DNA of 64,000 nt. It comes from Capillidium heterosporum (lineage: Eukaryota; Entomophthoromycota; Entomophthoromycetes; Entomophthorales; Capillidiaceae). Below, one piece after another: positions 1-9,950 of this stretch. Position 1 is the first letter of the stretch, and each line of letters starts with the position of its first letter. The notes under the pieces are model-generated. The model made no database searches, was not told where the DNA came from, and worked only from the letters and a program-made list of their open reading frames with translations. A program made the position numbers and the translations under genes. The stretch lies in NCBI GenBank assembly GCA_016630905.1, contig WBMQ01000003.1, forward strand, positions 682,001-746,000, given 5' to 3'.

Positions 1-83
1 ATCATATACTTTAAGATTTTTTCGATCCGAATAAATGTTGGAAGGTAACAATACAAAGCAACAGAACTACTCTTCCTTGAAAG

Positions 84-1469
84 ATGCAGGAGAACTCCAA
101 GTTTTTTCTAAGTTTAAGTTTATCAATCATACCCTTGACTTTAACTCTATACACACTATTTCAATACAGATATAACAACAAGAGATTGAAGCATGGCAGT
201 AGTAGTGAAATTGGTAAAGGTATAGAAAGCATCGTTGGCAATACCCCAATACTGGAAATCAAATCTTTATCCAAATCGACCGGTTGTAAAATTCTAGTAA
301 TATATTCAATTCAATTTTTTATTAATATATATCTCTATTAACTAGGCAAAATGCGAAGTAAATACATTAAAACCTTAATATTTTCCTATGTTAACTCAAC
401 ATTCTAGTTTTTGAATCCAGGAGGAAGTTTGAAGGATAGGATAGCTTTGAACATTCTTAGAGAAGCCGAACGCACCAACCAAATAGTTCCTTATTCCTCC
501 TTTACTATCTACGAAGGGACGGTGGGAAGTACCGGTATAGGTCTAGCCCATATGTGCTTAAGTTTAGGTTACAATTGTTGCATAGTTATGCCAAGCGACG
601 TAGCTAAAGAGAAGGTAGATATACTCAAGGTACTGAAGGCCAAAGTCGTATTGGTAAAGCCGGCAAGCTACGCCGATCCCAGTCACTTTGTCAACGTCGC
701 TAGAGAAATGGCCAAGCAAGATGAAAAAGGATACTTTGTCGATCAATTCGATACTATGTTTAACTTCGAAACCCATTATTTCAATACTGCAGTGGAGATT
801 GAAAGGCAGCTGAATGGTACTAAGTTAGATGCTTTTGTCGATGGTGCTGGTAAATCCTTTTGTATGTTATAATTCCTTTGCTAATTAGTTTTGTTATTTT
901 AAAAAATAGGTACTGGTGGGACTATAGCAGGTATAAGCAAATATTTCAAAGAGCTGTACGGTTCGGACAACATTTCAGTTGTCTTAGCCGATCCCCAAGG
1001 CTCCACCCTATTGACCAAAGTTAGACAGGACTGTTGCTTTACCCAACAGTTGAAGGAAGGTAGACGTAAACGCCACCAAATCGACACTATCGTAGAGGGA
1101 GTTGGTCAGTCTCGAAATACCGATAACTTTCAGCTAGCATTACCTTATATCGATAATGCCACTTTGGTCACCGATCAGGAAGCAGTCTCCATGTCAAGGT
1201 TCTTGCTACAGAACGATGGTATTTTTAAAATTTAGAATTTATTTTTAATGGGATTAGGTTTGTTCATAGGCTCCAGTTCAGCTGTAAACTGCGCCGCCGC
1301 TGTAAAGTTAGCTAAAGTTTTAGGCCCAGGCCACACAATCCTAACCTTACTCTGCGATTCGGGTCAGAGGCATACTACCAAATTTTGGAATGACGACTTC
1401 CTCTTGGAGGAACCTAGAAACCTTGCAATCCATGTACCTCAAAATTTGGAATTCTTGGCCCCTTTTTAA
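84..1469 (+). CDS. MCY1: Membrane-anchored cysteine synthase-like PLP enzyme (MCY1 type)
   Basis: Five exons (84-296, 346-357, 408-849, 910-1218, 1258-1469) join in frame to 395 residues, close to the length of yeast Mcy1/Ygr012w. Residues about 8-30 form one hydrophobic segment, as in the mitochondrial outer-membrane Mcy1 proteins. The PLP-lysine motif NPGGSLKDR is complete, followed by the substrate loop EGTVGSTGI, the phosphate-binding GAGTGGTIAG, and IGSSSAVN near the C-terminus. The family is related to O-acetylserine sulfhydrylase and cystathionine beta-synthase; whether this enzyme makes cysteine in vivo is inference. Exon 2 is only 12 nt and encodes AKCE, which restores the conserved AKxE-FLNPGGS stretch. 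Introns are 49, 50, 60 and 39 nt. Family assignment is firm, the exact substrate less so. Confidence 0.9.
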
Positions 1470-2169
1470 AATATGCTTTACTATCCTTTTACTTTGCACT
1501 ATCATTTTATTGATATTTTTTGTTTCATATATGTTGGTATTTTAAAACTATATATATATAAGTGCAGTATATTTATGCTGGCATAATTGCCGTCGTTTTG
1601 AATTTCTTCAAAGCTATCCTTTTAGACAATACCTATTTACTTGTTGAAGTTAGCTACCATCTATCCCAAATTGACCTGTCAATGATATCTCTAATAAAAA
1701 GTCATCTAATGGTAAATAATTGTTAGGCCCACCTTGCTACTATACTTTGCCATTTGCTACTCCTGTCCCTTTGATGCTGGTCTGATTTCTATAAGCAAGA
1801 GTATATAAATCAAACTAGATCAGAGGGACAAAGGTAATATTAAAATCGAGCATATACATAACCTTTTTTATATTTTCAATATAGTACATTCATACTATAT
1901 TATTTCAGTATCGAATTTAGTAAGAGCCTCTCTATTATTTTGAAAATATTTTACAATTAGATCTAAAATCGAGATAGATTTCCTATATTACTGTAATCGG
2001 CTTCTTATACAACCTTTCAATATACCTGTACTATTAAAGTATGCTATATAAATTATTATTTTCAAATAATTTATAAATGCTATATACGATAAATCATAAT
2101 ATAAATGCACACCAAGACAGAACGCTACCAACATTAAAGGCTACTCAAAAAGGGTCTTATAATTCTTTA
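1470..2169. other. Intergenic, no gene seen
   Basis: About 700 bp of AT-rich DNA between the convergent MCY1-like and UFD1-like genes. It holds short TA runs (for example near 1550) but I see no conserved reading frame, tRNA or repeat. Confidence 0.6.
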
Positions 2170-4071
2170 TTATCTAGATTTATCCATCGGGGCGTTGAGT
2201 TTCAGCCAGACCTTAGCCTTCTCCACTTGGTACTCGTTCTTAGTTAAAGCGTGAATACACCACTCTAACTTGAACTTACTTTCTCCCAGCTTTTCAACGA
2301 GTTCCTGTACCAATATAAACTTTGTATTCCGTTCCTTATCCATACACAAGTAGTACCTTTTGTCATTAGAGTTGAAGGCATGATTGATAAAGGGGATCAA
2401 CTTGAGTACTGCATCGTTGGGAGTCAGTTGCTCTGGATTAGAAATTAAGCAGATGTCATTCTTACAATTCTCCAACTTACATCCTTGAGTAAGTTGCTGG
2501 AAGTAAACGTGCATCAATTTTTTGGTAAAGTCTTTCTTGTCGAACTTGAAGGTCTGAGAAGGGAACTTCAGCTTACATATCCTACACAGCTCCAAATTAA
2601 AGTCATCATAGTCACTAAGCTCCTTAGGTTGGACACAGTGGAAATTTTTACACTTTTCAAAGGGCAGTGGTAAGCGCTGCTTGTCAAAGTCGTGGAGTTG
2701 GTGGTGGATCTTGACCTTCTTGATCTGTACTAGCTGATTGCACTTCTGGCACTTGATGGTACGGCTCCCGCAGTAGGATTCGTGATCGTTTAAGCCAAGC
2801 ATGCGATCAGTAAAGTCAGCTGCTTGTACGTTGAAGGGGACGAGATTGTAACAGTAGCGGCACCTTATGATCCTCAAAGCGCATTCAAAGTACAAATGTC
2901 GATTCAACGCCAGGCTACCTTTAAACTCTAAACCACATTTACAGATATGAAGGTTGTGATGAAATTGGTCGTGTAAGAGCTGTATTTCCAGGTTTCCGTA
3001 GTAGGAGCACTGAGGACAATGCCAATGAGAGTTGAAGGTTGCTATTGGGTAGGTCAAGTTACACATACTACACAGCTGAAAATCCTTTTGACATCTAAGG
3101 AAATGCAAACTGAAGCTGGATTTGAGGATCGATTTTTGACAGTTTGAGCATACGATTGTATCGACATCTAAGTTGGGCGTATATTTCGTTTCTGGCTCGT
3201 TTATATTTAGACTTAGCTTTGCTTTTACATGCCTGTTACTGGTGATACATCCAAAGAACCACGAGTTATTTTTAAAATATGGAGATTTGCTTTCAACGAT
3301 CAGTGTTGACTGTAAGTCGGTATCGACACAGGCGAATTGATGCTTCTCTAAACTAACTCCATCCTCGTAATCTAAATTAATAGTCGTCAGCGTCTGATTT
3401 TCTTTGGTCAACAGTAACTGAGCACTAGCCTTTTCCTCCCACAGAAATTTGAAATAAAACTGTTGGTCGAACTCGATGCTGATATCTTTAGTTAACTTCA
3501 GCTCTATAAAACTCTTGGTAAAGTCGGTTTTTATCATGACACTCTCACTTTCATCTACAACTTCGACGCTCAAGTCACAGTCGATCAAATTGACGGCAGG
3601 TTCCGGTTCCAACTCCAAAATTTCAAACTTGAATACGTTTGTCAAGTATTCCAGCTCTAAAACTTGACCCAAGTTGATACAGCTGTAGTTCTTGCGGAAC
3701 TGGGTCTCCAAAAACTGCTTGGGAAAGTCGATGTTTCTAAATTCTGGGTCCATGCACTTCAACTTGCAAAAGGTACCTTTGGGCAGCGGTTTCCAAACCA
3801 CTGAAACTTGAACTTCCTTCTTGAACTTCTGAAAGAACCAAAGTGGAACTTCTACTTCCCCTTCTAAACTATCAAAATGTAAAACGCTAAAACAACTTAC
3901 CGTTGATATTGACTCGGTCTTAATTTCAAAAGTTAAAGGCGGGATAAAGTCGGGTTCTTCAAGTATACTTAAACAGCTCTCTAAAACAGAACTTGGTAGA
4001 TTGATAGAGCTACTAGTCTTCAAGGTTGGGTTGAGTTTTATAGTCAAATTAAATTGGAAATCTATACTCAT
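2170..4071 (-). CDS. UFD1-domain / TRAF-type zinc finger / AZUL protein, ubiquitin pathway
   Basis: Single open frame of 633 residues. Residues about 20-175 follow the UFD1 core: LPxSxL start, VPLWFF, LPKGTFCKL, a region matching 'LEN.LR.FSCLTTGD', and a DCDLSVE end. Residues about 310-480 hold CxxC/HxxxC pairs in a TRAF-type zinc-finger array. Residues about 500-560 (VYFQQLTQGC, then ENCKNDIC) match the AZUL zinc-binding domain otherwise known from the N-terminus of the E3 ligase UBE3A. The last 45 residues look like a UBA helix bundle. UFD1 binds ubiquitin and Cdc48/p97, so a role as a ubiquitin or Cdc48 adaptor is a fair inference; it is not the ordinary Ufd1, which lacks zinc fingers. Start chosen at the first ATG, just before the hydrophobic-polar beta strand that opens the UFD1 fold. 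Confidence 0.75.
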   Translation of the reverse strand: MSIDFQFNLTIKLNPTLKTSSSINLPSSVLESCLSILEEPDFIPPLTFEIKTESISTVSCFSVLHFDSLEGEVEVPLWFFQKFKKEVQVSVVWKPLPKGTFCKLKCMDPEFRNIDFPKQFLETQFRKNYSCINLGQVLELEYLTNVFKFEILELEPEPAVNLIDCDLSVEVVDESESVMIKTDFTKSFIELKLTKDISIEFDQQFYFKFLWEEKASAQLLLTKENQTLTTINLDYEDGVSLEKHQFACVDTDLQSTLIVESKSPYFKNNSWFFGCITSNRHVKAKLSLNINEPETKYTPNLDVDTIVCSNCQKSILKSSFSLHFLRCQKDFQLCSMCNLTYPIATFNSHWHCPQCSYYGNLEIQLLHDQFHHNLHICKCGLEFKGSLALNRHLYFECALRIIRCRYCYNLVPFNVQAADFTDRMLGLNDHESYCGSRTIKCQKCNQLVQIKKVKIHHQLHDFDKQRLPLPFEKCKNFHCVQPKELSDYDDFNLELCRICKLKFPSQTFKFDKKDFTKKLMHVYFQQLTQGCKLENCKNDICLISNPEQLTPNDAVLKLIPFINHAFNSNDKRYYLCMDKERNTKFILVQELVEKLGESKFKLEWCIHALTKNEYQVEKAKVWLKLNAPMDKSR

Positions 4072-6740
4072 TATTTTTATTGGAAATTGGATATTCTGAG
4101 ATTGGTACCTGTTGTAAAGTTGGAAATCTGAGATTTATAAACTTCCTGATGGCGTCATTTTTACTTATAAAATTGGCTTGATTTGGAGTTTGTTGAAAGT
4201 AGTTTTCCAGCCTTCAAAAGCAGTAACTGGATATGAAAATTCAAAACTTCAAAATTCAAACTGGTTTTTATATACTTTAAAATACACTGTTTGTACTATT
4301 CCTACGTAGACTTAATATACAACATAACTTGGATAAGTAATAACTATAAACTGGGATGGATGCGGTAGCTTAAAGGATTTTATAATTATTCAATAGCTTT
4401 TCTTTGTAAGGCCCCCTTTATACCACCTACCATTCATTCAAATATCGATACTTTGACCCTTGATCCAAAGTGAACGTTGTTGTATTTTAATCAATAGCCT
4501 AATGAAACAAACTACATACACTAATTTGAACAATCTTCATATTTTATTGAACTGAAATAAAGCTCAAGTATACTTACAGCATCGCTTCTAAAAATTTAAA
4601 TCCATGTGCAGATACAACTACTTTACCAGATTGAAATCAATACTGTTCAAAGATACTGGGATAGATTTATCATTAAAGTAATTGTTAGAATTATGGGTAA
4701 CCTTAATATTAACAAGTCGTCGAAAGCTGCTGCTATAAGATCTAACTAAACTGAAACTAAAGTATTTACTTTTAACCAATATATAAACTGTATATCATCA
4801 AATATCTACAATAAATAATTTAGGCAGTGATCCTTACAGCTTGATGCTTGGATATGCTGTAGAGTGGTTACTGAGAGAAGGATAGTAGGTTGAAGATTTC
4901 AAAGAGAGTAGTGAAAATGAGTCAAGTTTATTAGGCATAAATATGAAACTAAATATATCAAAGGCAAGTGAGATAATAGGTTTATCAAGTCAACCATAGA
5001 AAGTTGAACTGACTAGATGTACTTCTTGGTGTAGCATAGCTCAATTTGTTAAGCTTGTGCCGATATATCATTTAATTGCTATCATTTACCAATCTAAATT
5101 TGAATACGTTCTCAACTCAATATATATATATAATATTGCTAAATGAATCAAGTTCTTTAATTTAACTATATAATAAATTTTAAAGTAGAGTTTGTATTTG
5201 AGAGTCGTTTAAAAAGCTATCAATTATTATATTGCTTTATAGCATACTTATTTCAAAATAGACGTTTCATTATTTTAAACAGTTTGTCATATATTTAGAA
5301 GGATCATGGCTGTACATTTAAATATATTTTATTGTTCAAATCTCTAGCTTCTGTAAACAGCTATAAAAATGATTATTTTCTATATATTTATAAATAGCAA
5401 AACTGCCTCAAAACTCATGCCCTTCTTATATATACAATACATCAATAGCTTATCAAAGAAAGGCTGCTATACCTATAGACATTTACTAATTTCTTTACCC
5501 AGTTTAGAAGAGCATATGAAGCTTGACACTTCAATAAAACTTTTGTAACATATAAGTTAATTCAAATACTATATTTGGGATGGTATATGTACGCTGTTCT
5601 ACATATAATAGATAGACACATTTAAGTTGGCATTGAAATGTATGATTGAAGCATAAAGATACCTGATTCAATACTTTCAATAAATTTTGTGTATACCTTA
5701 ACTGGACATGATAAAACCGACGGTTCAGTGCAGTGGTTTAAATAACTACATTTAAATTATAAGTTTAAGGGCACCTAAATCTACTGTATATCTAGATTTT
5801 GTACTGCAGGTTTGAGAGTAGCATTTCTTTGCGGATATACTACAAGCTTGTAGGTGGAAAATACACATTGAGCTGAGCTATTTTTCGACACAGCTAAGTT
5901 TAGCTTGGAAAGGTGGGCTATAAATACATCTCCAAACCTAGCTTACCGATGAGTTTCCAGGAATTTCGGGTAAATTGTGGCAACTAGTCCTAATAGAGGC
6001 ACATCACTACAGCAGTAGCTTAGGTTGCATGGTGATGGGGTCCAAATAAGTAAAGTTGATAGAAAATGTGACCTGGATTCAACTGCCATCAGCTGAAATT
6101 CAGCTATAGTTGTCTAATTATATCGCTTCTGCCTAAATTAAATTCCTACAGAATTTCGATGCCATTGATTGATTTCTAATGAGATGGACGTCTTAGGGTA
6201 AGTTTAGCCAAGGCTTCCTTTAGGTTAGGGAGCAGGTAATAGGTGGAAAGGGGCCATCAATTAGTTACTACTTTTAGCGGCTCGCAACACGGTTAACTGT
6301 CGACAATAAAGCTTTTAAGTGGAGTAATTGTAAACGAGCTAACAAAAGCATCCAAACTTCATTTAACTTACTGGAAAATTAAGTAGTCTTGATTCTCTAT
6401 TGGCTGCGATTGTGGAACTTTTCGAAAAATAAGTTATTTCGGCCAAGCAGGGAATCTAATTTTAACTTGGTGAGATCATAACTCCTTGAGGCTCTCAATT
6501 TAGTTATGTCGAAAAAATTTAATTCCCCCTATCTATTCTTAAAAAAGTAGAGTATGTTGAGGAGGGTAGCTATTTAAATTGGATTGCTGTTAAGTTTATA
6601 ACCGATTTTCCACTTCTCTCTAACTTATTAGCAAAACGACTACAACAACAATCAAAATTACTACGATTATTTAATTTAACTATACCTGCAAACAACTATA
6701 TCCCACCTAATCTAATTTAATTCAATTCACCACCTGATAA
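4072..6740. other. Long intergenic region, no gene seen
   Basis: 2.7 kb without a supported gene. It is AT-rich and full of short stop-bounded frames. From about 5900 to 6600 base composition is more even, which may be upstream regulatory DNA of the gene at 6741. No tRNA, tandem array or transposon protein was recognised. Confidence 0.55.
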
Positions 6741-9044
6741 ATGCAATCCAACTATTTGAAACGGATGAGTTATCTGTACAAGTGGGTCGAGTTATCGGAT
6801 GTCCTGCAGGTCAGGTTACTTCATGTCGACACCAACCTCCACTTTGAAGTCAAACTCAAACAGAACATCGACCAGTTCTCCATCTACGAGATCAACCGTA
6901 GCCTCGAAGGACTGTACGACCATCTGGTCGATTTGGACTGCGATTCAGTCGATTGGCTGGTTGCCGACTTGAAACCACTGGTTGACGCCGAGGAATTAGA
7001 TAAGGATTTGGTCGGTGAACAGATCTACGACATTCTGAGTGAGTTGCGCTACAGCGTGACGGATGAATACTCCACAAAGGTAATTGAATACTACAGATCA
7101 GACCCTCCAAAACTACAACAGCCTACTCCGGCCCAAATACCGATATCAGCACCGATTCCTGAAGTTCAGAGCAATATGGAGCCAGCCAAAGGATGGTCAT
7201 CCAAACTGATGCGAAGCTTGAGTAAGCGTAGCGAACGTCCCTATAGTAAAGTGTCGGTAAATTCCACCGAGATTAGCTTGGAGTCACCACCAAAGTCACC
7301 CAGCTTGAAGGCGAGCGAGCCAGGTCTACGTAAAACACTATTAAAGGTCAAGGCTGAGCAAAGTATTGTTAATGACAGCTGCCCCTCACCCATGAAGTTG
7401 GAGGAGGTCGTCGAGCAAAAGGATGTCAAAGATACCAAAGAACCCAGTCCTTTGAAGCACTCACCAAGTTTGTTGAACAGGCTTGGATCACTGCGACTGA
7501 CTCGTAAGACATCGAGCCCCAAGCTCAAAACCAAAAGCAGTAAACCAGACTTCTACTCGACCAGTTTAGGCTTTGATCATCATCCATCATCGGACAGTGC
7601 ATCACAAACGGTCGTTTCCACGCCCAAGAGCGAACTTTCCGAGTTAACTTTAGTACCTATTAATGTCGTTGTACCTGCCGAGGAACCGGTCGAGAGACCC
7701 AAATTGGTACGGTCCAAGACATTGAAGGAACGACTAATCGGTCGCAGTAACACCAGGGTAAAACCCGCCGAGACTAAGATCAGTTCAATTGACATCAAAG
7801 TACTGAGTGGGGGATTGATCGAAGGTGAGTTGAAAATGATAGTCAACAGCGACATCACCCTTGACAAGCTGATCAAAGGGATCCGTAACAAGGCTACGTT
7901 GTACGGCTACCAGCTGCCTTCGTACCAGAGACTGTGTCTGAAGCTCTGTTTGGAGTCACAACCGGAAGTCGATCTCACCAGTGCCAACTTCCAATTCTAC
8001 TTCAAGGGACCCGAAGTTCCAGTCAAAGTTCATTTGAGTCAGGATGAATGTCAGCTTGTCGACAGTGATGATGAGTCAGTTATGAGTGTCCCCAGGCACA
8101 AGAAAAATAACCTCAGCCGTAACTTGCTGGGACTGGATCTAGGTGAAGCTCAGCCTAATCAGATTAAACGACTTTCCAACTCCAAGTCCAAGCCAGTCGA
8201 CTCGCTGTACCCCACCATCGTACAAAGTTTAGAAGAGGAGAAAATGGACGTTGACGACTACTTGCGCACGCCTACCCGTACCGAACTCAAGTATTGCATG
8301 CAGTCCAAAGTTTGGGACTCGACTCCCCAGCTTAATTTCTCTCTGCATCAAACTAGATACCAGTCCTCGACCAACACTTCCAATGAGACTACCCCCTCCC
8401 ACTCACCTCGCTTTGACCAACGTACTCCAACTGAAAACTTGAACGATAGTACCGACTTACTTCCTAGTAGCAATGCTCCTAAACTTACGCGATGCCAGAC
8501 TTTGGCCAACCAGTCCCGTAACTCCAAAGGTGAGATAAAGCTGCAGCGCCAACTTTCTAGTCCCAGCATGCAGTACCAAGTTGATAAGAATCAGCCTATG
8601 ACCACTGAATCTTTATCCACCTTGGTACAGGATTTCAAAAGGGAGCTGATGGCCCGCAAGCATATCAAGCTGACGGTGCGTATTAACCAGGACTTCAATA
8701 TCAAGCTGGATTTGGATATCGAGACCTGCACCCTAACCTCATTAATCAACAAAGCTACACTTAAATTCTCCAAGGGCGGATACCCTTTAGCTGCCTTACA
8801 GAAGATGGACCTTATCTACGGTGTCAATGGAAAGGATACTACAATTGAAGATGCTACCGTTGTTATCCGTGATACCAAAGCTTTAAAGCAAGTCCTCATC
8901 GATCAAGTTAATTTGGGATTCAAGCAGGTTACCTTGTTGTTGGTACCTAGGAATGTTCTGGAAAATGGACCGAGAATGGGATTAAGATGGGATCACCCTC
9001 CTAACTTGGTTCAAGCTTTCAAGCCCAAACAGCCTATCCACTAG
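6741..9044 (+). CDS. Unknown 767-residue protein with two beta-grasp-like segments
   Basis: A single open frame with coding-type codon use; I do not recognise a family. The N-terminal 130 residues look folded (alternating hydrophobic pattern, acidic). Residues about 140-340 are a Ser/Pro/Lys-rich low-complexity linker with many SP and TP pairs, so it could be a target of proline-directed kinases. Two folded segments follow, about 350-435 and 635-745. They resemble each other: each has a beta hairpin, then 'TLxxLI..I.NKATL', then a second hairpin. The pattern recalls PB1 or ubiquitin-like domains, but no diagnostic PB1 lysine or OPCA motif is certain. The linker between them is again Ser/Thr-rich. 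A scaffold role is only a guess. Confidence 0.7.
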   Translation: MQSNYLKRMSYLYKWVELSDVLQVRLLHVDTNLHFEVKLKQNIDQFSIYEINRSLEGLYDHLVDLDCDSVDWLVADLKPLVDAEELDKDLVGEQIYDILSELRYSVTDEYSTKVIEYYRSDPPKLQQPTPAQIPISAPIPEVQSNMEPAKGWSSKLMRSLSKRSERPYSKVSVNSTEISLESPPKSPSLKASEPGLRKTLLKVKAEQSIVNDSCPSPMKLEEVVEQKDVKDTKEPSPLKHSPSLLNRLGSLRLTRKTSSPKLKTKSSKPDFYSTSLGFDHHPSSDSASQTVVSTPKSELSELTLVPINVVVPAEEPVERPKLVRSKTLKERLIGRSNTRVKPAETKISSIDIKVLSGGLIEGELKMIVNSDITLDKLIKGIRNKATLYGYQLPSYQRLCLKLCLESQPEVDLTSANFQFYFKGPEVPVKVHLSQDECQLVDSDDESVMSVPRHKKNNLSRNLLGLDLGEAQPNQIKRLSNSKSKPVDSLYPTIVQSLEEEKMDVDDYLRTPTRTELKYCMQSKVWDSTPQLNFSLHQTRYQSSTNTSNETTPSHSPRFDQRTPTENLNDSTDLLPSSNAPKLTRCQTLANQSRNSKGEIKLQRQLSSPSMQYQVDKNQPMTTESLSTLVQDFKRELMARKHIKLTVRINQDFNIKLDLDIETCTLTSLINKATLKFSKGGYPLAALQKMDLIYGVNGKDTTIEDATVVIRDTKALKQVLIDQVNLGFKQVTLLLVPRNVLENGPRMGLRWDHPPNLVQAFKPKQPIH

Positions 9045-9950
9045 TTTCTATTTCGATAACTCGAATTTTTAAAGTTGGTAATTAATAAAGTTTTAGTCTT
9101 AATGTTCGCTTATTGAGGTTGCTATAACAGTATATGTTGATTCAGCTATGTCCATATTTATATATTTTATTGACTTGAATTGATTTTAGTAATATGCTGA
9201 AGCATGTAGTAGGCGGAAAGAACGGAGGTTAGTGGAAATAAATAGGTGCCTGTTGATAACCGTTGACAAAGTACCTGATCTTATATAGAAAGGTCCGTCA
9301 GCCCTATTTCTTGCAAGGTCGATCAGAAAGTTTTCTGTTTGCAAAATTGGAACTCTTGTCTGGGATAAAGTTGGATAAAGCAGGGTGAAAACTTTATACA
9401 AATGTTGAATCGAGACTTTCGTGTAAGCAACATGGGTCGTCCACACATCTGATCTTACTATCAGGTACGTTAAATCTGTTAGTAGAGATGCTAAGAGTGT
9501 ATATAAAGAATACTGTGGTCTATATAAAACGTTGTTTGGATACCTACCTCTGATAATGTAATCAACCGCAGGTTTTTAGCCTGTTAGTGTAGTCATCCAA
9601 CTTTTGACTTGAGTTGAAAGCTAGCTAAATTGACAATTAAACCTATGCCAAGTTAATCTTTTAAAACATAGAGCCTTTTACCTAAAAGGTGTGTAAATAG
9701 CATAAGAAAGTGAGCGGTTATTCGTATAAACCTTTAGTAAAGTTTTGACTAAAAAAATTATTTAGGCCCAAACACCAAATCCAAAATTCTGTATCAGTTC
9801 AAAATTTGGTTCCAACCCCAAATTTAAACTTTATTAGTTGATAAAATTACCCCGATATGGGATTCTCCAAGCTTTCATCAGTCAACCCCCAAGCCTTTTC
9901 TATTCAAGATACAACTGCAAAGCTTGGTATTCGACCAATTTTTAGAAGCC
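9045..9950. other. Intergenic, probable promoter of the phosphatase gene
   Basis: About 900 bp. AATAAAG near 9086 could serve as poly(A) signal of the upstream gene. A short frame at 9857-10045 overlaps the next gene out of frame and is not supported. Confidence 0.45.

Noticed and set aside
5028-5064. tRNA-like string (GTAGCATAGCTCAATTTG...)
   Set aside because: No T arm (no TTCGA-type loop) follows and the stems do not pair.
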